The translations under genes and the position numbers were made by a program. From positions 1-64,000 of the forward strand of contig CANDVA010000011.1 of the NCBI GenBank assembly GCA_947389015.1: DNA of 64,000 nucleotides, read 5' to 3'. Shown here one piece after another: positions 25,082-32,268 of this stretch. The first letter of the stretch is position 1. The number at the start of each line of letters is the position of its first letter. Source of the stretch: an uncultured Clostridia bacterium (GTDB lineage Bacteria > Bacillota > Clostridia > Oscillospirales > Ruminococcaceae). The notes beneath the pieces are model-generated. The model was not told the origin of the DNA. It ran no database searches and worked only from the letters and a program-made list of their open reading frames with translations.

Positions 25082-25125
25082 CCGAATATAATGTACAAGC
25101 AGACAATTTGTACATATTCGGAGGG
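25082..25125 (+). promoter_or_regulatory. Inverted repeat masking the ribosome site of the DUF2508-like gene
   Basis: CCGAATAT (25082-25089) and TGTACAA (25092-25098) pair with TTGTACA and ATATTCGG (25108-25121), with a two-base bulge and a 9-base loop. The right arm runs into the GGAGGG ribosome site. The left arm contains TATAAT (25087-25092) but no good -35 box is placed for it. It could be an operator or a translational control hairpin. Confidence 0.5.
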
Positions 25126-25130
25126 TTTAT

Positions 25131-25388
25131 ATGAAAATTTCGGGATTACTGTCAAAAAAGGAAGAATCCGGCGACGATGTCCGCAGGAAAATGTTTGCTC
25201 GTGAATGCGGTGAATTGACGGAGCGCTTAGCCGATATCCGCGCAAATTTCGACAACGTTACCGATACGGCGTCGATCGACGCACTCATCTACGAGGAGAA
25301 CGCCGTGCTTTGCCGTCTCGAGCAGTTATACCGTGAGGCGCGCGCCGAGGGTATCACTGTAGAACTGCACGAACGTATCAAAAAATAA
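25131..25388 (+). CDS. DUF2508/YaaL-like small protein
   Basis: 85 residues, cytoplasmic, mostly helical and charged. The block DIRANFDNVTDTASIDALIY followed by ENAVLCRLEQLYREARAEGI resembles the DUF2508 (YaaL) family found widely in Firmicutes, function unknown. The ATG is 6 bases after GGAGGG. It lies 60 bases after spmB and may be read with it or from the sequence around 25087. Confidence 0.7.
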   Translation: MKISGLLSKKEESGDDVRRKMFARECGELTERLADIRANFDNVTDTASIDALIYEENAVLCRLEQLYREARAEGITVELHERIKK

Positions 25389-25401
25389 TTTTGTTATTCT
25401 T

Positions 25402-25430
25402 GAATATTGGACAAAATTCCGCACAAAATA
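25402..25430 (+). promoter_or_regulatory. Possible sporulation-sigma (F/G-like) promoter for the microprotein gene
   Basis: GAATA (25402-25406), 17 bp, CAAAATA (25424-25430). In Bacillus, sigma-G and sigma-F promoters have G[CTA]AT[AG] at -35 and CAT-[AC]-TA-type -10 boxes; the match is partial. No good sigma-A promoter is visible here. Downstream lie a TGCGG/CCGCA hairpin (25435-25453) and the inverted repeat TGTGAA-ATCG-TTCACA (25462-25477) touching the ribosome site. Confidence 0.35.
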
Positions 25431-25490
25431 TGACTGCGGCAGATAAAACCGCAATAAATAATGTGAAATCGTTCACAGGAGGAACTAATT

Positions 25491-25589
25491 ATGTCCAATC
25501 AGAATAATCAGAATCAGCAGAATCAGCAGAATCAGTCTAACCAGAATCAGCAGAACCAGCAGAATCAGTCTAACCAGAACAAGCGCTGA
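25491..25589 (+). CDS. Asn/Gln-rich 32-residue microprotein
   Basis: The frame starts MSNQNNQNQQ and is built almost only of Asn and Gln, with two identical NQQNQQNQSNQN units and a KR end. It is too short for ordinary gene callers. Support is a perfect AGGAGG at 25477-25482 eight bases before the ATG, a terminator right after the stop, and the absence of any other frame here. The composition recalls the Gln/Asn-rich gamma-type small acid-soluble spore proteins, and the neighbours are spmA-spmB, but no family match can be claimed. Confidence 0.65.
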   Translation: MSNQNNQNQQNQQNQSNQNQQNQQNQSNQNKR

Positions 25590-25593
25590 TATG

Positions 25594-25613
25594 AGCCGGG
25601 GCAACCCGGCTTT
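25594..25613 (+). terminator. Terminator after the microprotein
   Basis: AGCCGGG (25594-25600) pairs with CCCGGCT (25605-25611) around GCAA, followed by a short TTTA tract. Confidence 0.7.
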
Positions 25614-25620
25614 ACATATT

Positions 25621-25860
25621 ATATAAATGCTATGATATAATAGGTATGTTTCTCGCCGAACAAATCCGTCTATTGTTTCAATAATTTATTAAATAGCACA
25701 AAATAAACATTTGCAGCTCATTTAGCATGATGTTCTCGGTCTTTCGTGTGCACGGATAAAAGAGCTTCTCTTTAATTTCGGCTCACATATTCTTTTGTTT
25801 TACTTCTATGGGGTAATAGCGTCAAGTTTTATTAACAGCATAACATATTTTTTTAAAAAA
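25621..25860. other. Gene-free AT-rich stretch before the tRNA
   Basis: About 240 bases with no frame supported by a ribosome site on either strand. An AAAGAG/CTCTTT mini-hairpin and a lone TATAAT near 25635 are the only signals. A small RNA cannot be excluded but is not supported. Confidence 0.4.
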
Positions 25861-25864
25861 GTAC

Positions 25865-25893
25865 TTGACAAATTGCGGAAGATATGATATACT
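25865..25893 (+). promoter_or_regulatory. Promoter of tRNA-Ser(GGA)
   Basis: TTGACA (25865-25870), 17 bp, TATACT (25888-25893); the tRNA 5' end is 20 bases downstream. Confidence 0.9.
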
Positions 25894-25912
25894 GTTATAG
25901 TTGAATAAATGT

Positions 25913-26004
25913 GGAAAGATGGCTGAGCTGGTCTAAGGCGCACGATTGGAAATCGTGTAACGGCTAATACCCGTTCGAGGGTTCGAATCCCTCTCTTTCC
26001 GCCA
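25913..26004 (+). tRNA. tRNA-Ser (anticodon GGA)
   Basis: Acceptor stem GGAAAGA/TCTTTCC, anticodon loop TTGGAAA on the stem ACGAT/ATCGT, a long variable arm as expected for serine, the T-arm GAGGGTTCGAATCCCTC, discriminator G and an encoded CCA (26002-26004). The anticodon GGA reads UCC and UCU. Confidence 0.96.
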
Positions 26005-26013
26005 ACTTATCGC

Positions 26014-26081
26014 TACAAAAAAGATATTATGCCCACAAACGGCGGTACAAAGCCGTCTGTGGGCATAATATCTTTTTTGTA
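26014..26081. terminator. Very long bidirectional terminator between convergent tRNA genes
   Basis: The arms 26014-26037 and 26058-26081 are perfect 24-base complements, continued after one mismatch by ACGGC/GCCGT around an 8-base loop. Because the arms begin with AAAAAA and end with TTTTTT, the hairpin has a T tract on both strands and can end both tRNA transcripts. Confidence 0.93.
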
Positions 26082-26090
26082 ACATTTAGT

Positions 26091-26179
26091 TGGCGGAGAA
26101 GGTGGGATTCGAACCCACGTGAGGTTGCCCTCAAACGGTTTTCAAGACCGCCTCGTTATGACCGCTTCGATACTTCTCC
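26091..26179 (-). tRNA. tRNA-Ser (anticodon UGA)
   Basis: Minus strand. Acceptor stem GGAGAAG/CTTCTCC, anticodon loop CTTGAAA giving UGA, a long variable arm, the T-arm GTGGGTTCGAATCCCAC, and an encoded CCA (complement of 26091-26093). It reads UCA and UCG. It converges on tRNA-Ser(GGA). Confidence 0.96.
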
Positions 26180-26210
26180 GTTTATAAAGTCATACTGCTG
26201 ACAGTATTAT

Positions 26211-26239
26211 ATTATACACCAAAAAGCCGAGTTTGTCAA
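26211..26239 (-). promoter_or_regulatory. Promoter of tRNA-Ser(UGA)
   Basis: Minus strand: TTGACA (complement of 26234-26239), 17 bp, TATAAT (complement of 26211-26216). Consensus sigma-A promoter 31 bases upstream of the tRNA. Confidence 0.9.
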
Positions 26240-26320
26240 GAGCTTTTTGTGAATTACGGGTGGAATTTTTGTTTCGATTTTGATATAATATAATAGTTGA
26301 GTTTACGGAGGGATATTTTT

Positions 26321-27010
26321 ATGAGCAATGTTACGTATCAATATATAAAGACCAACAAGGACTTGCAGACGTACATCAATTACGCGGACGCGGCGCTGTC
26401 GTCTATCGGCTATACGGAGCACTCGAACGCGCACGTGGAGCGTGCGGCTGCGACCGCGTTCATGATACTGGATACGCTCGGTTACGACGCGCGGACGTGC
26501 GAGCTTGCGCAGATCGCGGCGTATATGCACGATATCGGCAACGTTGTGAACAGGGTCGGTCACGCGCAGACGGGTGCGGTCATGGCATTTCGACTGCTTG
26601 ATCGCATGGGAATGCCCGCCGACGAGATCGCGCGTATAATCTCCGCTATCGGCAACCATGACGAGGGCTCGGCGGCTCCCGTTACGCCTATCGCCGCGGC
26701 GCTTATAATCGCCGACAAGTCGGACGTTCGCCGCAGTCGTGTACGCTCAGCCGAACGCGCGGCTGCCGATGCGGCACACACGCCGCCCGCCGATATCCAT
26801 GACCGCGTCAACTACGCTGTGGAAAGCTCGTCGCTGGCGTTCTCGGACGATAAAAAGGAGCTTATCCTCACGCTGAAAATCGACCTGCATATAAGCTCCG
26901 TCATGGAGTACTTTGAGATCTTCCTGTCGCGTATGAGCCTGTGCAGGACGGCGGCAGAAGCTCTCGGCGTGAGCTTCGGGCTGATCATCAACAATTCACG
27001 GATATTGTAA
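26321..27010 (+). CDS. HD-domain phosphohydrolase-like protein
   Basis: 229 residues from the ATG at 26321 (GGAGGG at 26307-26312). It carries the metal-binding HD pattern: HVERAAATAFMI (first His near residue 31), AAYMHDIGN (His-Asp near 68-69), and further His and Asp residues including GNHDEGS near 117. HD enzymes usually cleave phosphoesters such as (p)ppGpp, dNTPs or cyclic dinucleotides; the substrate here is unknown. The C-terminal part (about 165-229) resembles no domain I recognise. It stands alone between the tRNA pair and the purine cluster, with AT-rich promoter-like sequence (TATAAT at 26284) upstream. Confidence 0.8.
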   Translation: MSNVTYQYIKTNKDLQTYINYADAALSSIGYTEHSNAHVERAAATAFMILDTLGYDARTCELAQIAAYMHDIGNVVNRVGHAQTGAVMAFRLLDRMGMPADEIARIISAIGNHDEGSAAPVTPIAAALIIADKSDVRRSRVRSAERAAADAAHTPPADIHDRVNYAVESSSLAFSDDKKELILTLKIDLHISSVMEYFEIFLSRMSLCRTAAEALGVSFGLIINNSRIL

Positions 27011-27093
27011 ATTATTTCAATTGGGCATTTTGATATCTTTCAACAGCGTTTTCGACAGCATTGTGTGGAAAGTGTACAAAAATAAAAAACCTC

Positions 27094-27122
27094 TTGCAAT
27101 TCCGCAAAATATAGTGTACAAT
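27094..27122 (+). promoter_or_regulatory. Promoter of the purE transcript
   Basis: TTGCAA (27094-27099), 17 bp, TACAAT (27117-27122). It gives a leader of about 210 bases before purE. Confidence 0.75.
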
Positions 27123-27178
27123 ATAAATAGTGCTTACAAGCCGTATTGATTTCCATGATTTGACAGGAGATAAGGGCA

Positions 27179-27262
27179 ATGGACAATTTGGACAGTTTGT
27201 GTTTATCGTTCAGAAAAATGGCTGATGTTTACGGAATAAGTGCATACAAGATCCGATTTTAA
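27179..27262 (+). CDS. Possible 27-residue leader peptide upstream of purE
   Basis: The frame begins MDNLDSLCLSFRKMADVYG and ends KIRF. It lies between the purE promoter and a terminator-like hairpin, with AGGAGATAAGGG upstream of the ATG. No run of one amino acid stands out, so an amino-acid-starvation attenuator of the trp type is not obvious. It could simply keep ribosomes on the leader and affect its folding. It has no recognised homologue. Confidence 0.4.
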   Translation: MDNLDSLCLSFRKMADVYGISAYKIRF

Positions 27263-27263
27263 A

Positions 27264-27325
27264 CCTTAGCTGTACTAAGGCTACGCCGATTGGCTTAACC
27301 TTAAAAATACAGCTATTTTTATTTT
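27264..27325 (+). promoter_or_regulatory. Attenuator-like alternating hairpins in the purE leader
   Basis: Hairpin A: CCTTAG (27264-27269) with CTAAGG (27275-27280). Competing fold: TAGCTGTA (27267-27274) with TACAGCTA (27308-27315), plus TAAGG (27276-27280) with CCTTA (27299-27303) and GCC/GGC inside, followed by TTTTTATTTT. The two folds exclude each other and the second is terminator-like. I do not see the conserved bases of the guanine/adenine riboswitch or of the ykkC-type PRPP riboswitch. Confidence 0.5.
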
Positions 27326-27339
27326 GAGAGGGGATAGTT

Positions 27340-27843
27340 ATGTCTGCAAAAAAGGTTGCTGTCATCATGGGCAGCGACAGCGATTGGGCTGTCGTAAAGA
27401 AAGCGGTAGTCGAGCTGAAGAGCTACGGTGTGGAATATGAGTGCCACATAATGTCGGCGCACAGAACTCCGCGGCTGGTCTGCGATTTCGCCGAGGGCGC
27501 AAAGGCGGCGGGCTTCGGCGTGATAATCTGCGCGGCGGGCATGGCGGCGCATCTCGCGGGTGTTGTCGCGGGTCACACTACGCTGCCCGTTATCGGCATA
27601 CCGTGCAGCTCGAGCAATCTTGACGGACTGGACGCGCTGTTGGCAACGGTTCAGATGCCGTCGGGAATCCCCGTGGCGACCGTAGCGGTGGACGGCGCGA
27701 AAAACGCGGCTATCCTAGCGTTGCAGATACTCGCGGTGTCGAACGAGGCGCTTGCGGCGCAGCTGTCGGTAACAAAGCGCCAGATGATAGATCAGATCGC
27801 CGAAAAGGACAGAAAGCTTCAAACGGAGCTTGAGGATTTATAA
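27340..27843 (+). CDS. purE: N5-carboxyaminoimidazole ribonucleotide mutase PurE
   Basis: Converts N5-CAIR to CAIR in de novo purine synthesis. 167 residues. The P-site loop MGSDSDW, SAHRTP, and GMAAHLAGVVAGHTTLPVIG with the catalytic His are all present, as is GLDALLATVQMPSGIPVATV. The partner purK is not in the window. It is the first large gene of the purine run, preceded by GAGAGGGGA. Confidence 0.96.
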   Translation: MSAKKVAVIMGSDSDWAVVKKAVVELKSYGVEYECHIMSAHRTPRLVCDFAEGAKAAGFGVIICAAGMAAHLAGVVAGHTTLPVIGIPCSSSNLDGLDALLATVQMPSGIPVATVAVDGAKNAAILALQILAVSNEALAAQLSVTKRQMIDQIAEKDRKLQTELEDL

Positions 27844-27940
27844 CTCAACTGCGGGTTGAAAAATCGCTGCGGCTGTAAAAACGGGTTATTGCTTTCGCGT
27901 GGAGGTTCGTGGTAAAATAAAGCCGAAAGGAAGTGGTTTT

Positions 27941-28772
27941 ATGAACCTTGATACTATCGGCAAAAACGTCCGCGCGTTCAGAAAGCGGAACGGACTTACG
28001 CAGGAGGAGCTTTCGGGGCGCTTGGGTGTGACGTTTCAGGCGGTGAGCAAGTGGGAGAACGGCACGACCGCTCCCGATATCTCGCTGCTGCCCGAGCTTG
28101 CGGCTGTCCTCGGGACGAGCATTGACGCGCTGCTGGGCTACGCGGCGGAGAAAAAGACCTCGGCGTGGTACGAGGAGCGTTACAAGGGCGCGGAATACTA
28201 TTGGGGCGTAAAGCCGTCGTTTATGTGCCTGGAGGTGCTGAGGATACTGCCGCCCGACAGACCGCTCTCCGTTCTCGATATCGGCTGCGGAGAGGGCAAG
28301 AACGCGGTGTTTCGCGAAGAACGGCTACAAGGTGAGCGCGTTCGATATCACGCAGTCGGGTATCGGCAAGGCAAAGCGCCTTGCGGAGCGGCACGGCGTG
28401 GATATCGACTTTTTCCGCGCGGATATCCTCGACTATCGGCTTGAAAGGGAATTCGACGTGATATTCTGTTCGGGAGTGTTGCATTATCTTCCCGAGGGAT
28501 CGCGCGGGGAGGTTCTAGGGAATTGGAAACGGCACACGACGGCGGGCGGCGTGAATGCGCTGAACGTGTTCGTCGAAAAGCCGTTTATTCCCAAGCCGCC
28601 CGATCACGAGCCGGAAGTGCGTCAAAACTGGCGTTCGGGAGAGCTTTTCGGGCATTACCACGATTGGCGGTTCGAGCGGTGCGAGGAGGTCATCTTCGAC
28701 TGCAACAGCAGCGGCGTACCGCATAAGCATTGTATGGACACGCTGATAGCCGTTAAGGAAAAAGGAGTGTAA
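27941..28772 (+). pseudogene. HTH-methyltransferase fusion with a frameshift
   Basis: The first frame (27941 to about 28312) encodes an XRE-type HTH (RKRNGLTQEELSGRLGVTFQ, residues 15-34), then the start of a TehB-like SAM methyltransferase ending LDIGCGEGKNAVF. Homology then continues in the next frame from about 28311 (AKNGYKVSAFDITQSGIG and on to a normal end at 28772). The break lies at the TTT of 28310-28312; adding one T would give a poor join, whereas two missing T residues would restore the usual AVFFAKNGY. It is either a decayed gene, a sequencing error in a short T run, or less likely programmed frameshifting. AAAGGAAG precedes the ATG. Confidence 0.8.
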
Positions 28773-28773
28773 T

Positions 28774-29559
28774 ATGGACTTTGGTCTGCCGACGTTTCTC
28801 GGACACGACCTCACGGAATGCGCGGAATTGTGTCGCGAGCTTGGGATTCGCTTCACGGAGCTGAGTATGGACTTTCCCGAATATCAGCCCGAGCGTGTTG
28901 ACGTTAGTGAGCTTTCGCGGATAGCGAAGGAGTACGGGATCTATTATACGGTGCACCTCGAGGGTGCGTTCAACCCGTGGGCGATAAACGACAGAGCCGT
29001 CAAAGCGTATACCGAAACGGTTCTCGCGACAATAGAGCTTGCCAAGCGGCTTGCGATACCCGTGCTGAATATGCACTTTCATGAGGGCGACTACATCACG
29101 CTGCCCGACAGAAAGGTCTGCTTGTACGAGATGTACCCCGACGAGTTCAAGGCTAAGCTCACCGCGTTCCGTGACGTCTGCACGGAAGCTGTCGGAAATT
29201 CGGGAATAACGATAACCGTTGAAAACACGCGCTCGTTTATGAGGGAGTTCGTCGCGGAGGGCGTTGGACTGCTGCTGGAGAGCCCCGTTTTCGGGCTGAC
29301 GTTCGACACGGGTCACGACGCGGCACACGGCTTTCGGCAATTTCCGCTTATAGAGCGCAATATTGAGCGGCTGCGGCATATGCATCTGCACGATTTCAGC
29401 GCCGAACGCGGCGATCATCTTTCGCTCGGCGAGGGAGCGCTGGACATCGGACGGTATCTGAAGCTCGCAGACAGATATAATTGCCGCGTACTTCTTGAGA
29501 CCAAAACGCCCGAGGGCGTTCGGCAATCGGCGCGGTATATTAAGGAAACATCGAATTAA
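28774..29559 (+). CDS. Sugar phosphate isomerase/epimerase-like TIM barrel protein
   Basis: 261 residues of the xylose-isomerase-like TIM barrel (AP-endonuclease family 2) superfamily. Typical metal and substrate positions are TVHLEGAFNP (about residue 60), LNMHFHEGDY (about 90), ITVENTRSF (about 147), GLTFDTGHDA with the His-Asp near 171, and MHLHDFS (about 205). The reaction cannot be read from sequence. It starts 1 base after the methyltransferase stop, so the two are cotranscribed. Confidence 0.85.
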   Translation: MDFGLPTFLGHDLTECAELCRELGIRFTELSMDFPEYQPERVDVSELSRIAKEYGIYYTVHLEGAFNPWAINDRAVKAYTETVLATIELAKRLAIPVLNMHFHEGDYITLPDRKVCLYEMYPDEFKAKLTAFRDVCTEAVGNSGITITVENTRSFMREFVAEGVGLLLESPVFGLTFDTGHDAAHGFRQFPLIERNIERLRHMHLHDFSAERGDHLSLGEGALDIGRYLKLADRYNCRVLLETKTPEGVRQSARYIKETSN

Positions 29560-29641
29560 ACGGCGGCTTTTTCTGTCGAAAGCTGATAGCCGTGCGTGTT
29601 GAAAGCGGAAAATGAACGTATCTCAACAAGGAGAAAAAATC

Positions 29642-29974
29642 ATGGATAATTTCGGCTTCAATGAAATGCAGGAAATACAGAAGCAGCTTCGGGAAAAATA
29701 CAAGGATAAATGGAATTGGGGCGAACTTTGTCCCGAAAAAGCAGTCGAACAGCTCCTTTGGCTTTACGGCGAACTTGGCGAAGTCAGCGACGTAATCAAA
29801 AAGAACGGCGCCGAAGCCATTATAAATGACAAAGATGTGCGAAGTCATTTTGTCGAGGAGCTTTGCGACGTTATGATGTATTTCAATGATTTAATGCTGT
29901 GCTATTCGGTCTCTCCGGAGGAATTGAAAGAGGCGTATCTGAAAAAGCATGAAATAAATATGACACGGTGGTAA
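29642..29974 (+). CDS. MazG-like nucleotide pyrophosphohydrolase
   Basis: 110 residues, all helical. The MazG metal motif is split as ELGE (in [13 protein letters not shown], near residue 44) and EELCD (in [13 protein letters not shown], near 76), the normal ExxE...ExxD arrangement. Such enzymes hydrolyse NTPs or dNTPs to monophosphates and PPi. The ATG at 29642 is used because AAGGAG lies 8 bases upstream; the frame is open from 29612. It sits between the isomerase and purC. Confidence 0.82.
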   Translation: MDNFGFNEMQEIQKQLREKYKDKWNWGELCPEKAVEQLLWLYGELGEVSDVIKKNGAEAIINDKDVRSHFVEELCDVMMYFNDLMLCYSVSPEELKEAYLKKHEINMTRW

Positions 29975-30009
29975 GCCGCGTGAGTAAAAATTATATGGAG
30001 GATTTTAAA

Positions 30010-30729
30010 ATGGCTAATGTAACAAAGGGCGCGCAGCTCTACGAGGGCAAGGCGAAGAAGGTATTCGCGACGAGCGATCCAGATCTGGTTATCGTGGACT
30101 ACAAGGACGACGCTACGGCGTTCAACGGTGAGAAAAAGGGCACTATCGTCGGCAAGGGCGTTATCAACAACAAGATGACCAACTATATGTTCGAGCTGCT
30201 CGAAAAGGAGGGCGTTCCCACTCATCTGGTGGAGGAGCTTTCCGACCGGGAGACGCTTGTGAAAAAGGTGGAGATCGTTCCGCTGGAGGTTATCGTGCGC
30301 AACGTCGCGGCGGGCAGTTTCTCGAAGAAGCTGGGTATCGAGGAGGGTCGCAAGCTCTCCTGCCCGACGCTGGAGTTCAGCTATAAGAATGACGACCTCG
30401 GCGACCCGTTCATCAACGACTATTACGCGCTCGCGCTCGACCTCGCGACTAAGGAGGAGATCGACGCTATCGCGAAGTACGCGTTTAAGGTAAACGAGTT
30501 TATGCTGAAGTTCTTCAAGGAGATAAACGTTGACCTTATCGACTTCAAGATCGAGTTCGGACGTTTCCACGGTCAGATACTGCTCGCGGACGAGATATCC
30601 CCCGACACCTGCCGCTTCTGGGATTCGACCACTCACGAAAAGCTCGACAAGGATCGTTTCCGCCGCGATATGGGTGGCGTTGAGGACGCTTATCAAGAGA
30701 TGATGAGACGTATCTTTGGTGAAAAGTAA
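30010..30729 (+). CDS. purC: Phosphoribosylaminoimidazole-succinocarboxamide synthase PurC
   Basis: SAICAR synthetase: joins Asp to CAIR with ATP. 239 residues from the ATG at 30010 (GGAGG 8 bases upstream); a longer frame from 29968 has no such site. Motifs: [36 protein letters not shown] and DFKIEFGR, all standard, with the C-terminal [12 protein letters not shown]. Confidence 0.97.
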   Translation: MANVTKGAQLYEGKAKKVFATSDPDLVIVDYKDDATAFNGEKKGTIVGKGVINNKMTNYMFELLEKEGVPTHLVEELSDRETLVKKVEIVPLEVIVRNVAAGSFSKKLGIEEGRKLSCPTLEFSYKNDDLGDPFINDYYALALDLATKEEIDAIAKYAFKVNEFMLKFFKEINVDLIDFKIEFGRFHGQILLADEISPDTCRFWDSTTHEKLDKDRFRRDMGGVEDAYQEMMRRIFGEK

Positions 30730-30750
30730 TTATAAAGGTGAAAAAATAAG

Positions 30751-32175
30751 ATGTTCAATAGTATTCACGAGGAATGCGGAGTTTTCGGCATTTACACCAA
30801 CAGGCCCACAAACGTGGCAAGCTCCGCGTATTTCGCGCTGTATGCATTGCAGCACCGCGGACAGGAGAGCTGCGGTATCGTTGTCAACGAGCGCGGCGTT
30901 TTCAAGACCCATAAGGGCTTGGGATTGGTGAACGAGGTGTTCACGCAGCGTGTTCTCGACGAGTTCGAGGACGGACGTATCGCGGTCGGTCACGTGCGTT
31001 ATTCGACGACCGGAAACGTCAACACCTCCAACTGTCAGCCCATGACCGTGCGGCATATCAAGGGCGCGCTGGCGATAGCGCATAACGGCAACCTGATTAA
31101 CGCGCTTGATTTGCGCCGCGAGTTCGAGATGAACGGCGCGATATTCCACTCGACGAGCGATACCGAGGTCATTTCCTACGCGATAACGAAGGAGCGCCTT
31201 GAGTGCGGCTCGATACAGGAGGCTGTGGAGCGCGCCATGTACAGAATAAACGGCGCGTATTCGCTGTGCATAATGTCGCCGAAAAAGCTGATAGCGGCAC
31301 GCGATCCGCACGGCTTCAGACCGCTGTGTCTGGGAAGACTTCCCAACGACGAGGGCTACGTGGTCGCGAGCGAAACGTGCGCGTTTGACAGTATCGGAGC
31401 GCATTTCGTCCGCGATATCGCGCCCGGTGAGATAGTCGTTATCGACGAGAACGGCGTTGACAGCATAAAGACCCATTGCGGAAAACCGTCGTCTATGTGC
31501 GTGTTTGAGTTTATCTATTTCGCCAGACCCGATTCGGTGATCGAGGGCGCGTCCGTGCATAAGGCAAGGATCCGCGCGGGGCATTTCCTCGCGGAGGAGC
31601 ATCCCTGCAAGGCTGACGTTGTCATCGGCTGTCCCGACAGCGGGCTTGACGCGGCTCTCGGATTTTCGCAGGCTTCGGGTATACCCTACGGGGTCGGGTT
31701 TATAAAGAACAGATATATCGGCAGAACGTTCATTCAGCCGACGCAGGGAATGCGCGAGAACTCGGTGCGCATAAAGCTTAACGCGATACGCGAAACGGTA
31801 GAGGGCAAGCGCGTGGTGCTGGTCGACGACAGCATAGTCCGCGGAACGACCTCGGCGAAGGTGGTAAAGCTGTTGCGCAACGCGGGCGCCAAGGAGATCC
31901 ATATGCGTATTTCCGCGCCGCCGTTTATCTCGGAGTGCTATTTCGGAACGGATATCGACAGCAAGGAGAACCTTATCGCGAACAAGCACACGGTCGAGGA
32001 GATCGCGGAGATAATCGGTGTGGACAGTCTGGGATTTCTCAGCACGGACGCGGTTATAAAGATCGCCGAGGACGCGCACTGCGGCTTCTGCCGCGGCTGT
32101 TTTACGGGTAAGTACCCCGTGGACGTTCCCGACGAGTTCCCCAAGGATAAGTTTGAGACTAAGTTCGAAGAATAA
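30751..32175 (+). CDS. purF: Amidophosphoribosyltransferase PurF
   Basis: Commits PRPP to purine synthesis using glutamine. 474 residues. A short propeptide (MFNSIHEE) precedes ECGVFGIY, whose Cys becomes the N-terminal nucleophile after cleavage. GHVRYSTTG and AHNGNL mark the glutaminase domain, and VLVDDSIVRGTTS the PRPP loop. Cys residues, including CGFCRGC near residue 447, fit the Fe-S-cluster subtype known from Bacillus. It follows purC by 21 bases. Confidence 0.97.
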   Translation: MFNSIHEECGVFGIYTNRPTNVASSAYFALYALQHRGQESCGIVVNERGVFKTHKGLGLVNEVFTQRVLDEFEDGRIAVGHVRYSTTGNVNTSNCQPMTVRHIKGALAIAHNGNLINALDLRREFEMNGAIFHSTSDTEVISYAITKERLECGSIQEAVERAMYRINGAYSLCIMSPKKLIAARDPHGFRPLCLGRLPNDEGYVVASETCAFDSIGAHFVRDIAPGEIVVIDENGVDSIKTHCGKPSSMCVFEFIYFARPDSVIEGASVHKARIRAGHFLAEEHPCKADVVIGCPDSGLDAALGFSQASGIPYGVGFIKNRYIGRTFIQPTQGMRENSVRIKLNAIRETVEGKRVVLVDDSIVRGTTSAKVVKLLRNAGAKEIHMRISAPPFISECYFGTDIDSKENLIANKHTVEEIAEIIGVDSLGFLSTDAVIKIAEDAHCGFCRGCFTGKYPVDVPDEFPKDKFETKFEE

Positions 32176-32268
32176 TAATCGTCGGCTTTCAGTCGACGAT
32201 CTCAGCGTTTTTTGTTGTTCAAAAAGCCGCGCGCGGTCGCGATCCGGTAGGTTAAAAAGGAGTTAATG

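Noticed and set aside
25491-25589. Tandem repeats of AATCAGCAG as a CRISPR or VNTR
   Set aside because: The units are in-frame Asn/Gln codons of a small ORF with a ribosome site; there are no spacers.
27129-27340. Guanine/adenine riboswitch or PRPP (ykkC-type) riboswitch upstream of purE
   Set aside because: The conserved loop and junction bases of those classes were not found; only alternating hairpins are present.
32178-32213. Terminator between purF and purM
   Set aside because: The 7-bp stem is separated from its T tract by 7 bases, so it is too weak to list as a terminator.
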